DNA from: SM23-62 sp964575235
Lineage (GTDB): Bacteria > Bacteroidota > Bacteroidia > Bacteroidales > SM23-62
Assembly (NCBI GenBank): GCA_964575235.1
Contig: CAZNQG010000109.1
Location: 1-11,155 of the forward strand
Direction: 5' to 3'
Length of the DNA stretch: 11,155 bases
The translations under genes and the position numbers were made by a program. The notes beneath the pieces were generated by a model that did no database searches, was not told the DNA's origin, and worked only from the letters and a program-made list of their open reading frames with translations. Positions 6,138 to 11,155 of the stretch are shown here, piece by piece (positions within the stretch are counted from its first letter, which is position 1; each line of letters starts with the position of its first letter).

Positions 6138-7025
6138 TCAATGACCCCCGGAGGAATACTTTTCACCAGCCTCGATGCGGACATCCAGGAGGTTTTCCCT
6201 GGGGGGCAGGGGACAGGTTGCAAATGCCGTGAAGGCGCAGGGTGGATTATAGGCCCGGTTGAAATCAATCAGAACGCGCCCGTCTTTGTCCGGTATATCC
6301 GTATAGAGAAAGCGACCTCCACCGTATGTTTCAAGTCCGCTGGTCCCGTCTGCAAAAATGATGAAAAACCGTTCCCCCGATTCCATGGGATAGATCACCT
6401 GCCCGGTTCCTCCAATGCTGAATCGGAGTATGCCCGGGCAACGATAGGATTCAAAGGTGCCGAGGACCGTGGGGACCAGGAATTCCCTGGGTTCGGCAAA
6501 AGCCTCGAATTCAGCCGTTATCATCCATTCCGGTTTTGCAGGGAAGGATTCGATGCCCTTGAAAGCCTTCAAAGCCGGATGTTCGTAATCTCGCAAGCGG
6601 ATGCCGTATTTCCCTCCCCGCTCGATGATGTACCATGCCAGGCTGCCCGTTTGAAGCAGGGTGGGCTGACCGTCCTGGTCCGCAGCGATCTCCATCTCCC
6701 GGGCCAGGCTGTCCCCACAGAGCACACCCGCATCTTCCTGCGGGATGAAGCGGATGTACCCATCGTCCAGGATGTATGTACCGATGAAGGCGGGAGCCTT
6801 CTGCGGGAATTCAATGTAATTGGACGAATCGGACCCGAAGCTGTTTTCTCCTTCCCGGAGCCAGTAAAGTCCCGCAAGGTTCAGCCAACCGGATTCGGAC
6901 CGGAGCCGTTCGATCCTTTCCTGTTGCCAGATCGCGTATTCCCGCTGAAAAGTCCTTTCACGACACCCCGTAAAACAGGCGCCGGCCAGCAGCAGGGTCA
7001 GAATAATGGTTATGGCTGTTCGCAT
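6138..7025 (-). CDS. DUF1684 lipoprotein
   Basis: A 295-residue exported protein with a lipoprotein-type signal. A hydrophobic stretch after MRTAI leads to Cys17 (LAGAC) and Cys21 (FTGC), either of which could be lipidated. The mature part shows the family signatures: GWLNLAGLYWLREGENSFG at 46-64, RDYEHPALKAFKGIESFP in the middle, and DFNRAYNPPCAF at 254-265 with CPLPPRENLL at 271-280 near the end. These identify the DUF1684 family, whose biochemical role is not established as far as I know. It is the first gene of a two-gene minus-strand unit with the aldose epimerase, diverging from the symporter gene across a 156-base region that holds promoters for both directions. Its position suggests a role in sugar handling in the periplasm, but that is association only. 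Confidence 0.85.
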   Translation of the reverse strand: MRTAITIILTLLLAGACFTGCRERTFQREYAIWQQERIERLRSESGWLNLAGLYWLREGENSFGSDSSNYIEFPQKAPAFIGTYILDDGYIRFIPQEDAGVLCGDSLAREMEIAADQDGQPTLLQTGSLAWYIIERGGKYGIRLRDYEHPALKAFKGIESFPAKPEWMITAEFEAFAEPREFLVPTVLGTFESYRCPGILRFSIGGTGQVIYPMESGERFFIIFADGTSGLETYGGGRFLYTDIPDKDGRVLIDFNRAYNPPCAFTAFATCPLPPRENLLDVRIEAGEKYSSGGH

Positions 7026-7047
7026 GGATGCTTTTTTTTACTGGTCC

Positions 7048-7076
7048 CAAATATATGGAAAAACAGGGTACGCAAA
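7048..7076 (-). promoter_or_regulatory. Candidate promoter for the DUF1684-epimerase pair
   Basis: Read on the minus strand, TTTG (7076-7073), a 17-base spacer and TATATTTG (7055-7048) are present. The -7 element is a perfect match to the Bacteroidota TAnnTTTG. Transcription would start about 20 bases before the ATG at 7025. Confidence 0.5.
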
Positions 7077-7129
7077 GCATAGAGCCTGAAGTCGGAAGCT
7101 CCGAATAAAGAATTGGACGGCGGAATCGC

Positions 7130-7158
7130 TTGCGTCAATGGAATAATTTATATTTTTA
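7130..7158 (+). promoter_or_regulatory. Candidate promoter for the symporter gene
   Basis: TTG at 7130-7132, an 18-base spacer and TATTTTTA at 7151-7158 fit the Bacteroidota consensus except for the last base. It lies 23 bases before the ATG at 7182. No copy of the inverted repeat found before araR is visible here. Confidence 0.4.
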
Positions 7159-7181
7159 GTCCACCTTTAATTATCAAACCC

Positions 7182-8897
7182 ATGGAATCATCTTTCAATT
7201 TAGGCTGGATCGATTACACCATCATGCTGGTGTATTTCGGATTTGTTCTCGGCATCGGCTGGGCCCTGAAGCGCTTTATGAAGTCCTCGACGGATTTCCT
7301 GGAGGCGGGACGTTCCATCCCTGCCTGGATCACGGGACTGGCATTCATCGCCACCAATCTGGGAGCCCTCGAGGTCTTCGGAATGGCTGCATCGGGTGCG
7401 AAGTACGGCATGGCCACGGTTCACTTTTACTGGATCGGGGCCATCCCGGCCATGATTTTCCTGGCCATATTCATGATGCCCTTCTATTACGGTTCGAAGG
7501 CAAGGTCGGTACCCGAATACCTGAAGCTCCGGTTCGATGAAAAGACAAGGGGATTCAATGCATTTTCATTTGCCGTAATGACCATCCTGGCCTCCGGGAT
7601 TTCCATGTATGCCCTTGCTAAACTCATGGACACCCTCCTGGGATGGGACTTCACGATGAGCCTGCTTATATCCGCCGTCATCGTGCTGATATATGTTTAT
7701 CTCGGGGGACTCACATCCGCCATTTACAATGAGGTGCTGCAGTTCTTCATGATCGTGATCGGATTTGCCCCGCTGGTTATCCTGGGACTAATTCACATCG
7801 GTGGATGGGAAGGGCTGACCAAAAGCCTTGCAGACGTAGCCCTGCGCAACGGTTACGAGGCCGGAGCCTGGAGTCACTCCTGGAAATTCATGGGGAGCAC
7901 GGGATCGAACCCCATGGGTGTTGAATGGATGGGTGTCCTGGTGGGACTTGGATTTGTCCTTTCGTTCGGGTACTGGTGCACCAATTTCCTTGTCGTACAG
8001 CGGGCAATGGCCGCCGACTCCATGGCCGCAGCAAGAAAGACACCCCTGATCGGGGCCATTCCCAAAATGTTTCTGCCCGCGCTCGTTATATTGCCGGGCA
8101 TGATCGCCATAGGCCTGACAGCCATGCCTGAAACAGGTTTTGAACTGCCCCTGAAAGGGAGCGGTTACGATTATGATAATGTGATCCCGCTCCTTCTCGG
8201 GCATTACTTCCCCACAGGGGTACTCGGACTCGGGCTCACGGCCCTGATGGCCTCCTTCATGTCCGGTATGGCCGGTAACGTTACTGCCTTCAATACCGTC
8301 TGGACCTACGATATCTACCAGAGCTACATCAACAGGAACAAATCCGACCGGCATTACCTCCGGGTCGGGCAACTGACAACGATCTTCGGTATCCTCGCTA
8401 GCATTGGGGCCGCCTATATCGCCAATATGTTCAACAATATCATGGATTTTCTTCAAATGGTCTTCGCCTTTGTCAACGCGCCCCTGTTTGCAACCTTCCT
8501 GCTGGGCATGTTCTGGAAACGAAGCACAGGGCACGGTGCCTTTATAGGGCTGGCCGCAGGAACGATGGCTGCATTCCTTCATCACGGAATGACGGCCCCG
8601 GTCGGTGCGGATACCCTCTTCAAAGGCGGATGGCTGGGGACCGTCGTACATACGTACCCCAGCGAGATGGCTCAGAATTTCTGGACCGCCATATATGCGT
8701 TCACGGCCGCACTGTTGCTGACCACCATTATCTCCCTGGCAACCCGCCAGCAGAAATCCGAAGAAGAGATGAAGGGGCTGGTATATTCCCTTACGCCCAG
8801 GATCACCGAGAAGGACATCGCCTGGTACAGGCGTCCCGCTCCCCTTGCTGTGCTGGTCGGGATCCTTGCAATCATACTAAGTTTAATCTTCTGGTAA
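7182..8897 (+). CDS. Sodium:solute symporter (SSS family), probable arabinose importer
   Basis: A 571-residue inner-membrane protein with about 13-15 hydrophobic helices, the first at residues 12-29. Family signatures are visible. TDFLEAGRSIPAWITGLAFIA near residues 37-57 is the start of the core. YLGGLTSAIYNEVLQF at 173-188 matches the SSS GG[L]..[VI]..[DE]..Q motif. LTALMASFMSGMAGNVTAFN near 352-371 followed by WTYDIYQ matches the TM8 region that contributes to the sodium site. Import is expected to be driven by sodium. L-arabinose is inferred from the adjoining araR-araD-araB genes, not from the sequence itself. The ATG at 7182 is chosen because the frame upstream of it (TTG at 7113) lies across the promoter. 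A small two-helix gene follows after 12 bases. Confidence 0.88.
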   Translation: MESSFNLGWIDYTIMLVYFGFVLGIGWALKRFMKSSTDFLEAGRSIPAWITGLAFIATNLGALEVFGMAASGAKYGMATVHFYWIGAIPAMIFLAIFMMPFYYGSKARSVPEYLKLRFDEKTRGFNAFSFAVMTILASGISMYALAKLMDTLLGWDFTMSLLISAVIVLIYVYLGGLTSAIYNEVLQFFMIVIGFAPLVILGLIHIGGWEGLTKSLADVALRNGYEAGAWSHSWKFMGSTGSNPMGVEWMGVLVGLGFVLSFGYWCTNFLVVQRAMAADSMAAARKTPLIGAIPKMFLPALVILPGMIAIGLTAMPETGFELPLKGSGYDYDNVIPLLLGHYFPTGVLGLGLTALMASFMSGMAGNVTAFNTVWTYDIYQSYINRNKSDRHYLRVGQLTTIFGILASIGAAYIANMFNNIMDFLQMVFAFVNAPLFATFLLGMFWKRSTGHGAFIGLAAGTMAAFLHHGMTAPVGADTLFKGGWLGTVVHTYPSEMAQNFWTAIYAFTAALLLTTIISLATRQQKSEEEMKGLVYSLTPRITEKDIAWYRRPAPLAVLVGILAIILSLIFW

Positions 8898-8909
8898 AAA
8901 CATTTATTT

Positions 8910-9119
8910 ATGGGCTTAGATATTAAAATACCGATCGGGCTGATGTTCAGCATCCTGGGACTGTTGCTTACCATTTTTGGACTGGCAACCGCGGGTAATG
9001 CAGAACTCTACGAACGATCCCTGTCCATCAACGTCAATCTGTGGACCGGCCTGGCAATGCTGGTGCTTGGGATCATAATGCTCGCAACTTCCAGGATGAG
9101 GATGCCGAAGGAGAAGTAA
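8910..9119 (+). CDS. Small two-helix membrane protein, possible symporter partner
   Basis: A 69-residue protein with two membrane helices, about residues 8-28 (PIGLMFSILGLLLTIFGLAT) and 44-60 (LWTGLAMLVLGIIMLAT). They are joined by a polar loop (GNAELYERSLSINVN), and the tail is basic (SRMRMPKEK). The charge pattern suggests that both ends are cytoplasmic. It starts 12 bases after the symporter stop codon and is almost certainly cotranscribed with it. Some SSS transporters are encoded with a small membrane partner (for example YjcH with ActP), so an accessory role is reasonable, but I recognise no named family. The araR promoter region follows 3', with no clear terminator in 9120-9158. Confidence 0.7.
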   Translation: MGLDIKIPIGLMFSILGLLLTIFGLATAGNAELYERSLSINVNLWTGLAMLVLGIIMLATSRMRMPKEK

Positions 9120-9158
9120 TCTGGAAGCAGCTGCCTGAACACCCGGGATCTGGCCTGG

Positions 9159-9183
9159 TTTAAGTGTGAAAATTACACTTAAA
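9159..9183. promoter_or_regulatory. Probable AraR operator (perfect inverted repeat)
   Basis: TTTAAGTGT (9159-9167) and ACACTTAAA (9175-9183) are exact inverted arms around a seven-base A/T-rich centre. The repeat lies 38 bases before the araR start and covers the -33 side of the predicted promoter and most of its spacer, where a bound repressor would block RNA polymerase. Location before the regulator's own gene and symmetry argue for AraR autoregulation. I did not see another copy of this repeat in the window. Confidence 0.7.
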
Positions 9184-9195
9184 TTCATATATTTA
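9165..9195 (+). promoter_or_regulatory. Candidate promoter of the araR-araD-araB operon
   Basis: TATATTTA at 9188-9195 matches TAnnTTTG except for the last base. With a 19-base spacer, the -33 position falls on TGTG at 9165-9168, inside the left arm of the operator. The -33 match is imperfect, which is compatible with a controlled promoter. Confidence 0.45.
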
Positions 9196-9221
9196 TACAG
9201 GCTCAAGCCAAATGAGTTCAT

Positions 9222-9941
9222 ATGGCCGGCAATAAAGGTTATAACCAGGGAACCAAGAAATACTATGCAAAACATGCCAGGATCTATGTGGCCGTCGATT
9301 GCATTATTTTTGGCTTCCTGAACAACGAGATCAAGATCCTCCTGCTGACCCGTGATTTTGAACCCGGGAAGGGCCGGTCTTCCCTCATCGGCGGTTTCGT
9401 CCGGGAAGACGAGAGCCTGGATGCGGCCGCACAGCGAATCCTGTACGATCTAACGGGATTGAAGGATGTATTCCTGGAACAACTCTGTACCTTCGGGGAG
9501 ATTGAAAGGGACCCGGGGGAGAGGGTCATATCCGTTGCCTATTATGCCCTGCTGAAAGCACATGACCTGGATGATGAACACGTCAAAAAACACGGAGCCC
9601 GCTGGTGCCCGATCGACGAGTGCAATTCCCTGATTTTCGACCATAACGAAATGAAGGAAAAAGCCCTGAAAAGGCTCCAGAGAAGAGCCAAAAGCGAGCC
9701 CATCGGATTTGAGTTGCTTCCCAAGAGGTTCACCATTCCACAGCTGCAGAACCTCTACGAGGCAATTTACCAGCGAAAACTGGATAACCGTAATTTCAGA
9801 AAAAAATTACTGGCTATGAACATCCTGGAGAAACTGGATGCCAAGGATAAAACCACATCCAAGAAGGGTGCCTTCCTGTATCGTTTCGATAAAAGGAAAT
9901 ACAACAAGTTCCTGAAGGAGGGGTTTTTATTTGACCTTTAA
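9222..9941 (+). CDS. araR: AraR, Nudix-related arabinose-responsive transcription regulator
   Basis: A 239-residue regulator with an N-terminal Nudix fold (about 20-150) and a C-terminal winged-helix DNA-binding part (about 160-235, with PIGFELLPKRFTIPQLQNLY leading into it). This is the arrangement of NrtR and of the arabinose regulator AraR of Bacteroides. The Nudix box lies at 58-80. Its first Gly (G58), E64, R72 and G79 are kept, but the catalytic R-E-x-x-E-E core reads R72-I73-L74-Y75-D76-L77, so the key glutamates are lost. It is therefore expected to bind a sugar ligand, not hydrolyse a nucleotide. In the known family L-arabinose releases the protein from DNA. It heads the araD-araB operon and has a perfect inverted repeat before it. 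The identity as AraR rests on this architecture and context. Confidence 0.85.
   Translation: MAGNKGYNQGTKKYYAKHARIYVAVDCIIFGFLNNEIKILLLTRDFEPGKGRSSLIGGFVREDESLDAAAQRILYDLTGLKDVFLEQLCTFGEIERDPGERVISVAYYALLKAHDLDDEHVKKHGARWCPIDECNSLIFDHNEMKEKALKRLQRRAKSEPIGFELLPKRFTIPQLQNLYEAIYQRKLDNRNFRKKLLAMNILEKLDAKDKTTSKKGAFLYRFDKRKYNKFLKEGFLFDL
9916..9921 (+). promoter_or_regulatory. Strong Shine-Dalgarno site that decides between two araD starts
   Basis: AGGAGG lies nine bases before a TTG at 9931, ideal spacing, but 27 bases before the ATG at 9949 that matches the usual N-terminus of AraD. Such strong sites are rare before the other genes here. It lies inside the end of araR. Confidence 0.5.
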
Positions 9942-9948
9942 AAAACAT

Positions 9949-10635
9949 ATGCTGGAAGAACTTAAAAAATCGGTTTGCCAGGCCAACCTGGACCTGGTCA
10001 GACACGGGCTGGTGATCTTCACCTGGGGAAACGTAAGCGGTATTGACCGTGAAAAGGGACTGGTGGCGATCAAACCAAGCGGTGTCCCGTACGAAGACAT
10101 GGGCCCGGAAGACATGGTGGTGCTTGACCTGGACGGAAAACAGGTCGAAGGGGAGCTGAAGCCATCTTCCGACGCGCCTACCCATATCTACCTCTACCGC
10201 AATTTCAGCGGGATTGGAGGCATTGTACATACGCACAGCGAATGGGCTACTTCCTGGGCGCAGGCAAGGAGGGCGATACCCGCTTACGGGACTACCCATG
10301 CCGATTATTACTACGGTGAGATACCCTGCACCCGGCCCCTTACGGAGCCTGAAGTAAAGAAGAACTATGAGCATAATACGGGCGTAGTAATCGTGGAAAC
10401 CTTCCGTAAACTGGATCCCATGGCCGTACCCGGGGTCCTGGTCGGGCAGCACGGACCCTTCTCCTGGGGAAAGAACCCGAATGAGGCCGTTCATAACGCC
10501 AGGGTTATGGAGGAAGTGGCGAAGATGGCCTTCCGGAACGAATTCCTCGGGAACAGGCAGAGCATCGATCCCTATCTGCTCGACAAGCATTATCTTCGGA
10601 AGCACGGGAAAGATTCATATTACGGCCAGAAGTAA
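9949..10635 (+). CDS. araD: L-ribulose-5-phosphate 4-epimerase
   Basis: Converts L-ribulose-5-phosphate to D-xylulose-5-phosphate, the last step of arabinose entry into the pentose phosphate pathway. This cytoplasmic class II aldolase-fold enzyme depends on a divalent metal. From the ATG at 9949 it has 228 residues and starts MLEELKKSV, as in known AraD proteins. The key residues are present: GNVSGID at 27-33, KPSG at 42-45, SSD with Asp75, the metal ligands His94 and His96 in VHTHSEWAT, Asp119 in THADYYYG, the third metal His168 in GQHGPFSWG, and the C-terminal tyrosines in LRKHGKDSYYGQ. Overall it reads very close to the E. coli enzyme. A TTG at 9931 would add six residues and overlap araR by 11 bases. 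Translation is probably coupled to araR, whose stop lies seven bases before the ATG. Confidence 0.95.
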   Translation: MLEELKKSVCQANLDLVRHGLVIFTWGNVSGIDREKGLVAIKPSGVPYEDMGPEDMVVLDLDGKQVEGELKPSSDAPTHIYLYRNFSGIGGIVHTHSEWATSWAQARRAIPAYGTTHADYYYGEIPCTRPLTEPEVKKNYEHNTGVVIVETFRKLDPMAVPGVLVGQHGPFSWGKNPNEAVHNARVMEEVAKMAFRNEFLGNRQSIDPYLLDKHYLRKHGKDSYYGQK

Positions 10636-10660
10636 TAACAAAAACCAACCGGAATTTCCA

Positions 10661-11155
10661 ATGGACAAGGATAACTATGTAATCGGACTGGATTACGGGA
10701 CGGATTCGGTCCGGACGGTGATCGTAAATTCAGCCAACGGGGAGGAACTGGCCTCCGAGGTACATTATTACACACGCTGGACTGAGGGCAGGTACTGCAA
10801 ATCGGCCGAAAATCAATTCCGGCAACACCCGATGGATTACCTCGAGGGATTGGAAAAAACCATCCGGAAATGCCTGGAAAGGATTCCCGGGGATGCCCGG
10901 AAAAACATCCGGGGCATTGCCGTAGACACAACGGGGTCCACACCGGTTGCTGTGAACCGGGAGGGAACCCCCCTTTCCCTGACACCGGGATTCGAGGAGA
11001 ATCCCAATGCCATGTTCGTCCTCTGGAAGGACCATACAGCCGTGGAAGAGGCAGCCGAGATCAATGAACTGGCCCGCAGCTGGGGAGGGGTGGATTACAC
11101 CAGGTTCGAAGGAGGGGTTTATTCCTCCGAATGGTTCTGGGCCAAGGTCCTGCAC
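10661..11155 (+). CDS. araB: Ribulokinase, N-terminal part (cut by the right edge)
   Basis: Phosphorylates L-ribulose with ATP to L-ribulose-5-phosphate, just before AraD in the pathway. The visible 165 residues are the first part of an FGGY-family kinase. GLDYGTDSVRTVIV at 9-22 is the phosphate-binding strand-turn. VDTTGSTPVAV at 88-98 and NPNAMFVLWKDHTAVEEAAE at about 114-133 are hallmarks of AraB and distinguish it from xylulose or glycerol kinases. SSEWFWAKVLH closes the fragment. E. coli AraB is about 566 residues, so about two thirds is missing on the right. The ATG at 10661 follows the araD stop by 25 bases, so the two are cotranscribed. The close agreement with AraB from distant bacteria makes this call very secure. 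Confidence 0.95.
   Translation, partial: MDKDNYVIGLDYGTDSVRTVIVNSANGEELASEVHYYTRWTEGRYCKSAENQFRQHPMDYLEGLEKTIRKCLERIPGDARKNIRGIAVDTTGSTPVAVNREGTPLSLTPGFEENPNAMFVLWKDHTAVEEAAEINELARSWGGVDYTRFEGGVYSSEWFWAKVLH

Noticed and set aside
6081..7082. Long plus-strand open frame (333 codons) across the DUF1684 gene
   Set aside because: It runs antisense to a gene with lipoprotein signal and family signatures and has no family features of its own; it also spans the divergent promoter region.
7154..7178. Degenerate copy of the araR inverted repeat before the symporter
   Set aside because: The left arm matches partly (TTTTAGTCC against TTTAAGTGT), but the right side does not resemble ACACTTAAA; no better than chance.
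7113..7181. N-terminal extension of the symporter from a TTG at 7113
   Set aside because: The extension overlaps the candidate promoter, lacks a ribosome site and adds residues before the normal symporter N-terminus; ATG 7182 is preferred.
7788..8651. Minus-strand open frame (287 codons) inside the symporter gene
   Set aside because: Its composition (many His, Gly, Cys and Pro in irregular order) is that of a reversed membrane-protein gene, and the symporter reading is certain.
9814..10605. Minus-strand open frame (263 codons) across araR and araD
   Set aside because: It crosses two well-identified plus-strand genes and shows no domain; shadow frame.

Overview
The window reads as chromosomal DNA of a Bacteroidota species of roughly balanced GC content. 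The evidence is promoter-like pairs of the Bacteroidota type (TTG, then about 17-21 bases, then TAnnTTTG), weak or absent Shine-Dalgarno sites before most genes, outer-membrane barrels that end in Phe, an arabinose regulator built on a Nudix fold, and SiaB-type proteins. I cannot place it at genus level. I see no tRNA, rRNA, CRISPR array, insertion sequence or phage gene.

Left part (1-4909) is a loose set of single genes. It begins with the start of a minus-strand exported, probably outer-membrane, protein (cut by the left edge). Next come a 67-residue two-helix membrane protein, a 450-residue Omp85/surface-antigen type barrel without visible POTRA domains, and a protein made of two SiaB-like (GHKL ATPase-like) halves. 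A possible gene remnant and an AT-richer gap follow. The section ends with a small GRAM/PH-like protein, a run of four hairpins closing in a good intrinsic terminator, and a small exported beta-barrel protein. These genes do not obviously share a job.

Right part (4924-11155) is a pentose, most likely L-arabinose, utilisation locus. On the minus strand a DUF1684 lipoprotein gene and an aldose 1-epimerase (mutarotase) lipoprotein gene form a pair. Diverging from them on the plus strand are a sodium:solute symporter (SSS) and a 69-residue two-helix protein directly behind it. Then come a Nudix-related AraR regulator, L-ribulose-5-phosphate 4-epimerase (araD) and the first 165 codons of ribulokinase (araB, cut by the right edge). 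An isomerase (araA) is not in the window and may lie beyond the edge.

Inferred working model: free arabinose in the periplasm is interconverted between anomers by the exported mutarotase and imported by the symporter, perhaps with the small protein as partner. It is isomerised by an AraA outside the window, phosphorylated by AraB and converted to D-xylulose-5-phosphate by AraD. AraR sits at the head of the catabolic operon behind a perfect inverted repeat (9-base arms, 7-base centre) that overlaps the predicted promoter, which fits autoregulation and arabinose-induced derepression. The same repeat was not seen before the symporter or the mutarotase pair. The most useful leads are this operator, the two-helix protein behind the symporter, the tandem SiaB protein, and the multi-hairpin stretch at 4118-4228.
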